Part shown: one piece after another, positions 35,292-43,918 of the stretch
Numbering within the stretch: position 1 is the first letter of the stretch
Layout: every line of letters begins with the position of its first letter
From: Chroococcidiopsis sp. CCMEE 29
GTDB lineage: Bacteria; Cyanobacteriota; Cyanobacteriia; Cyanobacteriales; Chroococcidiopsidaceae
Reading direction: 5' to 3'
Length of the DNA: 64,000 nt
Assembly (NCBI RefSeq): GCF_023558375.1
Contig: NZ_CP083761.1
Coordinates: forward strand, 3,032,001 to 3,096,000
The notes under the pieces: model-generated
What the model was told of the DNA's origin: nothing
The model's database searches: none
The model's input: only the letters and a program-made list of their open reading frames with translations
Translations under genes and position numbers: made by a program

Positions 35292-36314
35292 ATGGCGATG
35301 AAAGCGCTTCGAGGGTCTGCCGTGCTACGTTCTGCAACTTTAAAGCTGCAGCCAGCTCCAACAGCGGTGGCTGATAACAACCGACTGCGACTGTTTTCTG
35401 GCTCTGCTAACGTACCGTTATCCCAGGAAGTCGCTCGTTACCTGGGTATGGACTTAGGACCAATGATCCGCAAACGGTTTGCGGATGGCGAACTTTATGT
35501 TCAAATTCAAGAGTCGATCCGTGGCTGTGATGTTTACTTGATCCAACCATCTTGCCAGCCAGTCAACGATCACTTGATGGAATTGCTGATCATGATTGAT
35601 GCTTGTCGTCGAGCTTCGGCGCGGCAAATTACGGCAGTGATTCCCTACTATGGCTATGCCAGGGCAGACCGCAAAACAGCTGGGCGAGAGTCGATTACTG
35701 CCAAGCTGGTGGCAAATTTGATTACTGAGGCGGGAGCTAGCCGGATTTTAGCGATGGATTTGCACTCAGCACAGATCCAGGGTTATTTTGATATCCCCTT
35801 CGATCATGTTTATGGTTCGCCGGTTCTGATTGATTATCTAGCGAGTAAACAGCTATCTGATATTGTTGTTGTCTCGCCAGATGTAGGTGGTGTGGCAAGA
35901 GCTAGAGCTTTTGCCAAAAAGTTGGATGATGCACCGCTAGCGATCATTGATAAACGTCGTCAGGCTCATAATGTTGCCGAAGTATTGAATGTAATCGGAG
36001 ATGTGGAGGGCAAAACAGCAGTGTTAGTAGACGACATGATCGATACGGGTGGCACCATCTCAGAAGGAGCTAGGTTATTACGCCAGGAGGGTGCGCGTGA
36101 AGTGTATGCCTGTGCTACTCATGCAGTATTTTCGCCTCCGGCAAGTCAGCGGCTAGCGAGTGGTTTATTTGAAGAGGTTATCGTCACGAATACGATTCCT
36201 GTTGCTGGAGAAAATCGCTTTGAGCAACTGACAGTGCTTTCAGTGGCGAATTTGGTAGGCGAGACGATCTGGCGGATTCATGAAGATAGTTCTGTCAGCA
36301 GCATGTTTCGTTAA
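35292..36314 (+). CDS. prs: ribose-phosphate pyrophosphokinase
   Basis: A 340-residue PRPP synthase that makes phosphoribosyl pyrophosphate from ribose 5-phosphate and ATP for nucleotide, His and Trp synthesis. Hallmarks are RKRFADGELYVQIQESIRG, PYYGYARADRKT (ATP-binding flexible loop), MDLHSAQIQGYFDIPFDHVYG, and the PRPP loop VLVDDMIDTGGTISEGA. The first 30 residues (MAMKALRGSAVLRS...) form an extension seen in cyanobacterial enzymes. It stands alone, with rpiA, which makes its substrate, about 6 kb away on the other strand. Confidence 0.96.
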   Translation: MAMKALRGSAVLRSATLKLQPAPTAVADNNRLRLFSGSANVPLSQEVARYLGMDLGPMIRKRFADGELYVQIQESIRGCDVYLIQPSCQPVNDHLMELLIMIDACRRASARQITAVIPYYGYARADRKTAGRESITAKLVANLITEAGASRILAMDLHSAQIQGYFDIPFDHVYGSPVLIDYLASKQLSDIVVVSPDVGGVARARAFAKKLDDAPLAIIDKRRQAHNVAEVLNVIGDVEGKTAVLVDDMIDTGGTISEGARLLRQEGAREVYACATHAVFSPPASQRLASGLFEEVIVTNTIPVAGENRFEQLTVLSVANLVGETIWRIHEDSSVSSMFR

Positions 36315-36398
36315 ACCCTGAGCGAAAAAGGGGTCAGGGGTCAGAAGAGAAACTTACCCCTGCTCCCTAGTGTTAAGCTAATCGGCATTCAAATTGCA

Positions 36399-36424
36399 TC
36401 CCCGCGTCACCGCGTCACCGCGTC
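36399..36424. repeat. short GC-rich tandem repeat downstream of prs
   Basis: CCCCGCGTCACCGCGTCACCGCG contains octamer units (CGCGTCAC) that match, on the opposite strand, the repeats at 27772 and 40083. Another run, GGGGTCAGGGGTCAG, lies just upstream near 36332. Confidence 0.8.
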
Positions 36425-36463
36425 TTCCAGAACTCTGAACGTGCAACTTAAAGGCACATCAGC

Positions 36464-36898
36464 TTATTTCTCGCAATATGCCAAAAACTCCTCTGGCACC
36501 AGATGCAATTCCCCAGATTTAAAGCGGTCAATTTCTACCCAAAGAGCTGTTTTTTTCCGCTCTCCCTCAGCAAAAACTATCTGCTCTAACTGATAAAATT
36601 TAGGGTCAACAAAATCACATTGATAAACTTGCAGGATTTCATGACCCTGCTTTCCGTTGAAAGTAAATAGATTTTCTATACAACCCAGGTACTTGATATT
36701 AGTTAATTCTGCCTGAATTTCTTCTTGAAATTCTCGTTGTAAGGCATCACAGCTGGTTTCACCAAAGTCAACACCGCCACCCATTGCCCGATAAAACTTT
36801 TGTTGCTTTGCTGGATCGTAGCCTTCAGAGATAAATAGGCGATCGCCATCGCGAATTATCCCCAAGGCTAAAACCCGAATTTCACCTGGTTTGTGCAT
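36464..36898 (-). CDS. NUDIX hydrolase
   Basis: 144 residues with a full Nudix box beginning GGGVDFGETSCDALQREFQEEI at about residue 40, which binds the metal and hydrolyses nucleoside diphosphate-linked compounds. Flanking sequence (IRVLALGIIRDGDRLFISEGY; EILQVYQCDFVDPKFYQLEQ) fits the general Nudix fold and does not fix the substrate. It lies 8 bp downstream of the DUF3531 gene and is probably co-transcribed with it. Confidence 0.92.
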   Translation of the reverse strand: MHKPGEIRVLALGIIRDGDRLFISEGYDPAKQQKFYRAMGGGVDFGETSCDALQREFQEEIQAELTNIKYLGCIENLFTFNGKQGHEILQVYQCDFVDPKFYQLEQIVFAEGERKKTALWVEIDRFKSGELHLVPEEFLAYCEK

Positions 36899-36906
36899 CG
36901 TTATTG

Positions 36907-37365
36907 CTAATTTCCATCGTAGGTAAAGCTAGAAGAAGAGCTTTCGCTATCCTCTACAGGCCAGTCTTCATTCTCGCCACCAATGCACAAAAGTTCAATG
37001 GTGACATATTCTTTACTTAACTGTTTGAGGGCATTAATCAAAATATCGAGCGCGATCGCATCACTCGTTCCTAAGTCAAACCAGCAACGCGCCCATATCC
37101 CCTGATACTCAAATTCACCCATGTTGTGCATCAACGCCATCAAGCTGTTTTCAGCCATCTCTTCGTCATAATTCATGTAGCTGAGATCAAGCCCCTCTTC
37201 TTGAACTTGAAGATTTTCAGCATTAAATGCCCCCAGCTTGCCTAGAAAAAACCAGGATTGGAAAGCCTCTTCAACATATCGTTTTTCCAAATCAGAAGGA
37301 ACAGTGCTGAACTGCAACCATATCCACACATCAAACGGGTTAAACTCGCGGAACTGTACCTGCAT
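36907..37365 (-). CDS. DUF3531 family protein
   Basis: About 152 residues. MQVQFREFNPFDVWIWLQF and the strongly conserved WFFLGKLGAFNAENLQVQEEG and YQGIWARCWFDLGTSDAIALD match DUF3531, a family found in cyanobacteria and plastids without a known biochemical role. I start at the ATG at 37365; the longer frame adds four residues. The acidic Ser-rich tail (EDSESSSSSFTYDGN) is not conserved in character. Confidence 0.85.
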   Translation of the reverse strand: MQVQFREFNPFDVWIWLQFSTVPSDLEKRYVEEAFQSWFFLGKLGAFNAENLQVQEEGLDLSYMNYDEEMAENSLMALMHNMGEFEYQGIWARCWFDLGTSDAIALDILINALKQLSKEYVTIELLCIGGENEDWPVEDSESSSSSFTYDGN

Positions 37366-37390
37366 TGTGTCTAATATCAATTCAATAAAA

Positions 37391-37426
37391 GTAAAGGGGT
37401 TAGAGGTTAGGGGTTAGGGGTTAGGG
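37391..37426. repeat. heptanucleotide repeats (GGGGTTA type)
   Basis: A run of GGGGTTA-like units (AAAGGGGTTAGAGGTTAGGGGTTAGGGG...) lies between the DUF3531 and TPR genes. It is the same class of short tandem repeat as those found inside larC and the M20 gene. Confidence 0.85.
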
Positions 37427-37475
37427 AATGAAAATATATCTCCCCCTGCTCCCCCTGCTTCCCCTGCTCTCTTCC

Positions 37476-38393
37476 TCACTGCTTAGCAACGCCCAAGTGC
37501 TCTGCGGTTCTATGGCGCTCCCGCTCAATTTGTTTAACTAAACTAGCTGGGAGCTGGGTTTTCTTGGCGATCGCTTGGTCGAAATTCTTAACCGCTTCCT
37601 GCAACATCAATTTGTTGTTTTGTTTTCTACCCTGTTCTGACTGAATTTGTGCTTTGAGATAAAACAACTCTGGGTTATTAGCTGTAAATTGCATGGCTCG
37701 ATCCACAGCTGCCAGCGCCTGGGGATACTGGTCTAAATCTCGGTAAGCGATCGCAATACCCCGATAAGCTAAATACTTAGGTCCAGCAAATTTTTCTAAC
37801 CGTTGAATTGCCTGCTCTGGGTTGGAAAAAGGCAGATTTACGGCGAGCAGTAAATCCATGTAGCCTCGCAGTAAATTCAGTTCTGGATCGGTAGAGGAAA
37901 CTGCTTCTGCTTTGTCTAAATATTCATAAACCTGCCTCAGTGCAGATAAGGCTTGGGGTGCTCCCTTCACTGTCCCTTCACGCGATAAGGCAGCAGCACC
38001 CTGCAAGAACCGACCCACAGCAGCGTATAAATTCCCTCGCAAGGGGTCAGTAGTCATCAGCCGGTTAGCAGCTTCCACTGTTTTTTTGCCGTAGGAGTCC
38101 AGTGAGTTGAAGTCTTGATTTTGGCTATAAGCCAAGGATGCCTTCATCGCGTATGCCAATGGCTCATTCGGCTCATTTGCTTCCGCTTGTTGTAAATAAC
38201 GCTCTGCCGCTACGTAGTCTCCTTGTTCGAAGACGGCTCTAAAAGCGGCTTCTGTTTTGTCACCAATCATGCGTCTATTGGTAGCACGAAAGGGGTCTTG
38301 AGCGAAGGTTGGGCTAATCAGGCTTAGTGTGAGTACAGTGGCACTAGCGATTGCACCTATCATCTGCCTAGCAGTAGAAAATTGATGTTTCAT
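37476..38393 (-). CDS. secreted TPR protein (Sll0314/Alr1548 type)
   Basis: About 305 residues with an N-terminal signal peptide (MIGAIASATVLTLSLISPTFAQDPFR, likely cut after FAQ). The mature protein is built of tetratricopeptide-like helices: FEQGDYVAAERYLQQAEANEPNEPLAYAMKA, LYAAVGRFLQGAAAL and the typical repeats LAYRGIAIAYRDLDQYPQALAAVDRAMQF. This organisation matches a cyanobacterial TPR family of unknown function, probably periplasmic or lumenal and protein-binding. I start at the ATG at 38393 (MKHQFSTARQ). Confidence 0.85.
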   Translation of the reverse strand: MKHQFSTARQMIGAIASATVLTLSLISPTFAQDPFRATNRRMIGDKTEAAFRAVFEQGDYVAAERYLQQAEANEPNEPLAYAMKASLAYSQNQDFNSLDSYGKKTVEAANRLMTTDPLRGNLYAAVGRFLQGAAALSREGTVKGAPQALSALRQVYEYLDKAEAVSSTDPELNLLRGYMDLLLAVNLPFSNPEQAIQRLEKFAGPKYLAYRGIAIAYRDLDQYPQALAAVDRAMQFTANNPELFYLKAQIQSEQGRKQNNKLMLQEAVKNFDQAIAKKTQLPASLVKQIERERHRTAEHLGVAKQ

Positions 38394-38652
38394 ATTTGCC
38401 TTTAGAAGAATCATGCTTGTTAGTAAGTTGTCTATTAAGTCCTAAATACTATGGCTCAACAATTAAGCTGATGTCACCGTTCGGTTTTGTAACGAAAATC
38501 TCCAAAAAAGTGATTCTCTCAAGGTTTGACGTTAATACTGGCACTAGGTTGCAGCGCCTAGCCATTTGTTTCACCCTTTTTGCCAGAATAGTAGGCAGAC
38601 TGACTTTTGGCGCTGTCGTATGAACATGAACTTTTTCTGATACTGTTAACAG

Positions 38653-39312
38653 ATGCTTTATCTCCGAAACCTGATTTATCACCCTCCAGCTAGCCCAACA
38701 GCTATTTTAAAATCTATCAACCTGGAATTGGCACCACAGCAGCTAGGATTAATTGTTGGTCCGAGTGGCTCTGGCAAAAGTACGTTACTAGAAATTTTGT
38801 CTGGGCTGGTCGAAGCAACATCTGGCAGCGCTTTCTGGCGAGAGCAGGAACTCACACCTGAACACCTGCAACAGCTGGGCGGGTTGGTGTTTCAGTTTCC
38901 AGAGCGCCATTTCTGTGGTGGTACCATTTTAGAAGAATTGCGGTTAGGTCATCCAGAGTTAGGCGCAGAGCGAGTTAAGCACGCTCTGCGCGAAGTAGGG
39001 CTGGATCGTTTACCACTACATACCCCGCCTCACGCTTTGAGTGGGGGGCAGCAGCGCCGTTTGGCTTTGGCGGTGCAGTTGATTCGCCAACCCCATTTGC
39101 TACTGTTGGATGAGCCAACCGCTGGCTTGGACTGGTCGATGCGACGGCAACTGGTGAGTTTATTGGCGACACTCAAAAAAGATTGGACGCTGTTGGTAGT
39201 GACTCATGACGCTGGCGAGTTGGTGGCGATCGCAGACCGATGTTGGACGATCAAGCACGGTGAATTACACCCTACTTTACCTTACTCCGCTGAGCCACTT
39301 TCTGTGGCGTGA
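38653..39312 (+). CDS. ABC transporter ATP-binding protein (ECF/CbiO-like)
   Basis: 219 residues with all ABC motifs: Walker A GPSGSGKST near residue 36, Q-loop VFQFPERHFCGG, signature LSGGQQRRLALAVQL, Walker B LLLLDEPTAGLD and the switch His in VVTHDAGEL. The QFPERHF Q-loop is typical of the ECF/CbiO group that energises vitamin or metal uptake. No membrane partner is adjacent. Its stop overlaps the rsmG start by 4 nt. Confidence 0.92.
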   Translation: MLYLRNLIYHPPASPTAILKSINLELAPQQLGLIVGPSGSGKSTLLEILSGLVEATSGSAFWREQELTPEHLQQLGGLVFQFPERHFCGGTILEELRLGHPELGAERVKHALREVGLDRLPLHTPPHALSGGQQRRLALAVQLIRQPHLLLLDEPTAGLDWSMRRQLVSLLATLKKDWTLLVVTHDAGELVAIADRCWTIKHGELHPTLPYSAEPLSVA

Positions 39313-40103
39313 ACAGCAAGATGCCTGAGACAGACACACCACTATTGCCTGAGATGAGCCAATTGTGGCAGCAAAGCTTGAATTGGCAGCCCACTACCCA
39401 ACAGCAGCGACAATTCCAATGCCTTTATGAATTGATCCTCGCAGGCAACCGCCAATTGAATTTAACTCGCATCACTGACCCCCTGGAGTTTTGGGAAAAA
39501 CACTTATGGGATTCTTTGCGGGGGATTGCGCCTTTGTTAGAGGGGCGAGGGATAGAAGAGCAGGGGGAGCAGGGGAAAATTACAAATTCATCCTTCATCC
39601 TTCATCCTTCATCCTTCAAAGTTATCGATATTGGGACAGGTGCAGGATTTCCGGGTATTCCTGTAGCGATTGCTTTGCCTGACTCGAATGTGATTTTGCT
39701 GGATTCAACCCGGAAGAAAATTACTTTTCTTAACACGCTAATAACCCAGCTAGGCATTCAAAATATGAATACTTTGATTGGCAGAGCTGAAATCGTGGGT
39801 AAGCAACCCCAGCATCGACAAACCTTTGATATAGCTCTGATTCGAGCTGTAGGTTCAGCTTCTATCTGTGCCGAATATGCTTTACCCTTCCTGAAGGTTG
39901 GGGGTTTAGCGGTCCTCTACCGAGGTAATTGGACAACAGATGAGACAGAAACTCTGCAAACCACGGTTAAACAGCTAGGTGGTGTGATTGAAGCAGCAGA
40001 AGGTTTTACAACTCCTTTGAGTCAAAGCATCCGACATTGTGTATATCTACGAAAAGTTGCTCATACCACAAGGAGTGAGGAAGAGGACACGGTGATGCGG
40101 TGA
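39309..40103 (+). CDS. rsmG: 16S rRNA m7G527 methyltransferase RsmG
   Basis: 264 residues, a SAM-dependent enzyme that methylates N7 of G527 in 16S rRNA. Family parts are NRQLNLTRITDPLEFWEKHLWDSL, the SAM-binding VIDIGTGAGFPGIPVAI, and FDIALIRAVGSA. The GTG start at 39309 overlaps the preceding stop (GTGA). An insertion between residues 78 and 102 (LEGRGIEEQGEQGKI, NSSFILHPSSF) comes from low-complexity repeats, including four TTCATCC heptamers. The C-terminal residues SEEEDTVMR and the stop come from another dispersed repeat. Confidence 0.93.
   Translation: MNSKMPETDTPLLPEMSQLWQQSLNWQPTTQQQRQFQCLYELILAGNRQLNLTRITDPLEFWEKHLWDSLRGIAPLLEGRGIEEQGEQGKITNSSFILHPSSFKVIDIGTGAGFPGIPVAIALPDSNVILLDSTRKKITFLNTLITQLGIQNMNTLIGRAEIVGKQPQHRQTFDIALIRAVGSASICAEYALPFLKVGGLAVLYRGNWTTDETETLQTTVKQLGGVIEAAEGFTTPLSQSIRHCVYLRKVAHTTRSEEEDTVMR
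39587..39614. repeat. heptanucleotide repeat (TTCATCC)x4 inside rsmG
   Basis: Four perfect tandem TTCATCC units inside the coding region, adding a Ser/His/Pro-rich loop just before the SAM-binding motif. Confidence 0.95.
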
Positions 40104-40130
40104 CGCGGTGACGCGGGGAATTTCTCCCCC
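40083..40130. repeat. dispersed 50-bp repeat at the rsmG 3' end
   Basis: Nearly the same sequence as 27772-27830 inside selD (GAGGACACGGTGATGCGGTGACGC ... AATTTCTCCCCCTGC). It supplies the last codons and the stop of rsmG and runs into the intergenic region. Confidence 0.9.
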
Positions 40131-40172
40131 TGCCTCCCCTGCCTCCTCTGCTCCCCCTGCTTGGCGATCGCT

Positions 40173-40961
40173 TCAAACTGTTTTGCTAGCTTGTGCAAAC
40201 CGCCTGTTAATCTCATCCCAGTTAACAACATTCCACCAGGCATCCAAATAGTCAGCGCGGCGGTTCTGGTACTTGAGGTAATAAGCGTGTTCCCACACGT
40301 CGTTGCCCATGATCGGATAGTTACCCTGCATTAACGGGCTGTCCTGGTTAGCTGTAGTTGTAATCTGGAGTCTGCCGTTCTGATTGCGGACTAGCCATAC
40401 CCAGCCGCTACCAAAACGATTTTGTCCAGCCTCGTTAAACTGTTTTTTGAAAGCTTCAAAGTTTCCGAAGTTCTTATTGATAGCAGAGGCGATCGCGCCA
40501 GTTGGTGCTCCACCACCCTTAGGTCTCATGATCCGCCAAAACATACTGTGGTTCACATGACCACCACCATTATTCCGCACCGTTGTCCGAATATCCTGTG
40601 GGACACTGTTGAGGTTTCGCAGCAGCTGTTCAGCGCTCCTACCTTTTAACTCTGGGTGTTTCTCCAAAGCGGCGTTCAGGTTTTTGACGTAAGTTGCATG
40701 GTGTCTGTCGTGATGAATCCGCATTGTTTGAGCATCGATGTGTGGTTCCAGCGCATTATAGGCGTAGGGTAAAGCTGGCAACTGGAAAGCCGTTTTGTTT
40801 TGAGCAATAGTCGTACTGTCCTCTTGATAGGGGTCAGTTGCTGATATGGAGGTTGTTGATGTGGCAGTATTTCCTTCCCCAGATGCTTGGCAAGCTCCTA
40901 GGGCATAAGTAGTGGCACTCGCTCCTAGTAGCAACAAGAAATTTCGACGATTAAGAGTCAT
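40173..40961 (-). CDS. sodA: exported Fe/Mn superoxide dismutase, probably Mn-type
   Basis: 262 residues. Residues 50-262 are a Fe/Mn [49 protein letters not shown] and the C-terminal [21 protein letters not shown], which hold the metal-binding His and Asp residues. The N-terminus [21 protein letters not shown] has a twin-Arg pair and a lipobox-like LGAC, so the enzyme is likely exported by the Tat route and may be lipid-anchored. Mn preference is inferred from the motif style. Confidence 0.93.
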   Translation of the reverse strand: MTLNRRNFLLLLGASATTYALGACQASGEGNTATSTTSISATDPYQEDSTTIAQNKTAFQLPALPYAYNALEPHIDAQTMRIHHDRHHATYVKNLNAALEKHPELKGRSAEQLLRNLNSVPQDIRTTVRNNGGGHVNHSMFWRIMRPKGGGAPTGAIASAINKNFGNFEAFKKQFNEAGQNRFGSGWVWLVRNQNGRLQITTTANQDSPLMQGNYPIMGNDVWEHAYYLKYQNRRADYLDAWWNVVNWDEINRRFAQASKTV

Positions 40962-41041
40962 ATGTAGTTAACGTGACTGAAAGGCATTTTTTATTTTCAC
41001 CGCCAGAGAGTAATATTACAGACATTTTTTGCTTAACTTTT

Positions 41042-42226
41042 TTATTGCTGTGACAATCGCTTAACAACTTCACCACCTAACAGCTGGTGAGCTTCCTGAA
41101 GTAAGGCTGGAATTTTGTCAGCGTGTGGACTGTTAGCTAGACATTGCCGCAGGTTGAGTTGGTTAACTCGCTCTGCCTTATTACCAGGAAACCAATGACC
41201 GCCGTTGCCTAGGAGGTTGTAGCGTACTTTGGCGTATTCAGTCATGTCGTAGGCGATCGCTAAATTTCTCAGCCACAAAATAACTGGAATATTCACATTA
41301 CCGGGTGTTTCGTCATACTTGGGCAAACCGAAATGCCAAGTTTTCACCCAATCTTCTCCAAAGCAGGCGATCGCTGCTTGTTCTAGCCGTGTCAAGATCG
41401 GCGGTAAAATCTCATCGGCGCGATCTAATATTTCTAAAGTCTTTAGGTGTTCATCAAAATCCTGCGGTCGTGATGCCCCGACACTGAGCGTATGCACTTG
41501 GGAATGACTCAGACAAAACAGATCGTTAAACACCATTGGACGGAGGGGAGTGCAGAGATCTACCAACTTTTGTGGTGGTTTGTAAAGCATCCCGCCTTTA
41601 TCCGAAGGACTGATAATAAACACGCCCATATCGTGGCGGTTGGCAGCTTCAATGGCAGACCAATTTAATTGATTAATGTAGTACCAATGTAGGTTAACGT
41701 AGTCAAAATGATCAGTGGCGATCGCCTGCTCAATAATCTCGGTTGGACCATGAGTAGAAAAGCCGATAAACCGGACTTTTCCTTGCGCTTGCAGTTGCTT
41801 GGCGACTTCCAGGCAGCCACCAGGACGAACACTGTGGTGCAGTGTCTCGGTATTGTTAATACCATGCAACCCCAGAAGGTCAACATAGTCTAACCGTAGA
41901 TTTCGTAGTGACTGCTCAAACTTACGCCGAAACTCTTTCGGGTTTTCGTCGGGGCTAACTTTGGTCTGGACGATTATCTGGTTACGGGGAAAAGTGGGCA
42001 GAATCCGACCTAGCTGAACTTCAGAAGTACCATAGCCACGGGCGGTTTCAATATGATTGATGCCAACTTCTATTGCCCGTCGGATAGTAGCTTCGAGATT
42101 CTGTTGGTTTTTCCAGGAAATTTGCCATGCCGGGACATCCTGCCACTTGAACTGATAGCGCATACCGCCGCAAGAAAATAGCGGCATTTGTAATTGGGTG
42201 CGCCCAAATCGTCTGTATTGCATCAT
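41042..42226 (-). CDS. aldo/keto reductase
   Basis: 394 residues. The N-terminal 270 residues form the AKR barrel: YRRFGRTQLQMPLFSCGGMRYQF, INHIETARGYGTSE (catalytic Asp/Tyr region), IIVQTKVSPDENP, DYVDLLGLHGIN (catalytic His context) and KVRFIGFSTHG. A cyanobacterial C-terminal extension of about 110 residues (ACFGEDWVKTWHFGLPKYDETPGN) follows, containing few cysteines. The substrate is unknown. A starting ATG pair (42226/42223) leaves one residue of uncertainty. ATTTTGG repeats lie just upstream. Confidence 0.9.
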   Translation of the reverse strand: MMQYRRFGRTQLQMPLFSCGGMRYQFKWQDVPAWQISWKNQQNLEATIRRAIEVGINHIETARGYGTSEVQLGRILPTFPRNQIIVQTKVSPDENPKEFRRKFEQSLRNLRLDYVDLLGLHGINNTETLHHSVRPGGCLEVAKQLQAQGKVRFIGFSTHGPTEIIEQAIATDHFDYVNLHWYYINQLNWSAIEAANRHDMGVFIISPSDKGGMLYKPPQKLVDLCTPLRPMVFNDLFCLSHSQVHTLSVGASRPQDFDEHLKTLEILDRADEILPPILTRLEQAAIACFGEDWVKTWHFGLPKYDETPGNVNIPVILWLRNLAIAYDMTEYAKVRYNLLGNGGHWFPGNKAERVNQLNLRQCLANSPHADKIPALLQEAHQLLGGEVVKRLSQQ

Positions 42227-42232
42227 TGGGAT

Positions 42233-42262
42233 TTTAGATTTTGGATTTTGGATTTTGGATTC
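42233..42262. repeat. heptanucleotide repeats (ATTTTGG)
   Basis: About four ATTTTGG/ATTTTAG units between rpiA and the aldo/keto reductase gene. The same units recur at 51116-51147, where they form the end of the homogentisate dioxygenase gene. Confidence 0.9.
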
Positions 42263-42282
42263 ATCCTTAATCTAAAATTGCT

Positions 42283-42993
42283 TTACATTTCCCGCACTAC
42301 TGGCTGCCCGTCTTGCACTTCACCGACTAAAACTAAATCTGTGACACCGACAAATATACCGTTTTCTAGAACGCCGGGAATGTTGTTTAGGGTTTTTTCT
42401 AGTTCAGATGGGTTGTCAATTGAGTCGAATTTGACATCAATTACCATGTTGCCTTGATCGGTGATGACGGGTCCTGCTTTTTTGACTCCCATGCGGAGTT
42501 CTGGTTTGCCACCTAGTTTCTCAATTGATCGCATCACTGGGGCGATCGCCATTGGTATTACTTCTACAGGGACTGGAAAAGTTGAACCTAGCCGATCTAC
42601 TAGCTTGGAGCTATCTACAACGACGATAAATTGGTCTGCTAGGTAATCTACAATTTTTTCACGGGTATGTGCCGCTCCGCCGCCTTTGATCAAATTCTTT
42701 TGCGGATCGACTTCATCGGCTCCATCAATGGCAATATCGATGTGGTCAACTGCATCCAAGGTAGTTAGAGGGATGCCGTACTGTTTTGCCAGCACTTCTG
42801 CTTGAAATGATGTAGGGATACCTTGGATATCTTTGAGTTCACCAGATTTGAGGCGATCGCCCAAAAACTGAATAGTATATGCGGTTGTCGAACCGGTACC
42901 GAGTCCCACAATTGAATCAGATTGGACGCGATCGGCGGCGGCTTTGCCTACTTCCTGTTTCATCAATTTAACTGGATCTGCTGCTGCGGTCAT
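42283..42993 (-). CDS. rpiA: ribose-5-phosphate isomerase A
   Basis: 236 residues; converts ribulose 5-phosphate and ribose 5-phosphate in the pentose phosphate and Calvin cycles. Recognisable are [17 protein letters not shown] (phosphate-binding), [11 protein letters not shown]-like [23 protein letters not shown] with the catalytic Asp residues, [20 protein letters not shown], and [14 protein letters not shown]. Length is standard. It is monocistronic here. Confidence 0.95.
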   Translation of the reverse strand: MTAAADPVKLMKQEVGKAAADRVQSDSIVGLGTGSTTAYTIQFLGDRLKSGELKDIQGIPTSFQAEVLAKQYGIPLTTLDAVDHIDIAIDGADEVDPQKNLIKGGGAAHTREKIVDYLADQFIVVVDSSKLVDRLGSTFPVPVEVIPMAIAPVMRSIEKLGGKPELRMGVKKAGPVITDQGNMVIDVKFDSIDNPSELEKTLNNIPGVLENGIFVGVTDLVLVGEVQDGQPVVREM

Positions 42994-43122
42994 GCTAAAA
43001 CCTTCTAAATGCCGTGTTTAGTATAATAGGTGCCGGGTGCTATCTAGATAGTTGACCAACACCGATTGCTTGAGTGATATCTTTTTGCCTAAGTTCGCTC
43101 ATTTATATTCAGGTGAGAAGCG

Positions 43123-43918
43123 ATGGCTTATCTTGCTCGGATTGCGATCTACCCTATCAAGTCACTGGATGGGGTTACTGTTACCGAAGCACCAGTGCTA
43201 AAAAGTGGAGCGTTACAGCATGACCGGGAGTTTGCCATCTTTGACCAACAAGGTAGGTTTGTGAATGGCAAGCGCAATGCTAAAGTCCATCTACTACGCT
43301 CCTCGTTTGATTTAGTAGCTGGAACGGTAGCGCTGCAGGTTCAGGGTACAAATCAACAACAGGTTTTTCAGCTTCATCAACAAACAGAAGAGCTAGAAGC
43401 TTGGTTGAGGGACTATTTCGGCTTTCCCGTTAAATTTGTACAAAACTCCCTGACTGGATTTCCAGACGACACCAATGCTTCAGGACCGACCGTGATTAGC
43501 ACTGGAACGCTAGAAGCAGTTGCTTCGTGGTTTGCTGATATCAGTGTAGAGCAGATACGACTTACGTATAAGAGCGAATATTGAAATCGGCGGAGTCCCG
43601 GCATTTTGGGAAGATCAACTGTTTACTGAAGCTGGCAAATTAGTTCACTTTCAAGTGGGAGAAGTGCTATTTTCAGGTGTTAATCCCTGTCAGCGTTGTG
43701 TTGTCCTCACCCGCGATGCCGTAACAGGGGAAGCTGACCGAAGTTTTCAAAAAGAGTTTATGGCAAAGCGAAAAGCAACCTTGCCCTCCTGGGTAGAGTT
43801 GTCTAGATTCAATCACTTTTTTCGGCTGAGTGTTAATACACGAGTGCCTGAATCGGAAGCGGGGAAGGTTTTACAGGTAGGCGATGAAGTTAGGATGCTT
43901 GAGTTGAAGTCCGATTAG
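43123..43918 (+). pseudogene. MOSC-domain protein, frameshifted
   Basis: The first frame (43123-43584) encodes a MOSC N-terminal barrel (ARIAIYPIKSLDGVTVTEAPVL, then REFAIFDQQGRFVNGKRN) and then runs out as TYKSEY-stop. The homologous end (RIRANIEIGGVPAFWEDQLF, then VNPCQRCVVLTRDAVTG with the MOSC Cys, then VGDEVRMLEL) continues in another frame to 43918. One surplus base around CTTACGTATAAG (about 43565) explains it. MOSC proteins transfer sulfur to molybdenum cofactor or reduce hydroxylamines. The 3' end overlaps the convergent MFS gene by about 29 bp. Confidence 0.85.

Noticed and set aside
38449-38682. A 77-codon minus-strand frame between the TPR gene and the ABC gene
   Set aside because: Composition is normal, but there is no ribosome-binding site or family, and it would overlap the ABC gene start by 30 bp. 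It may be real, yet I cannot support it.
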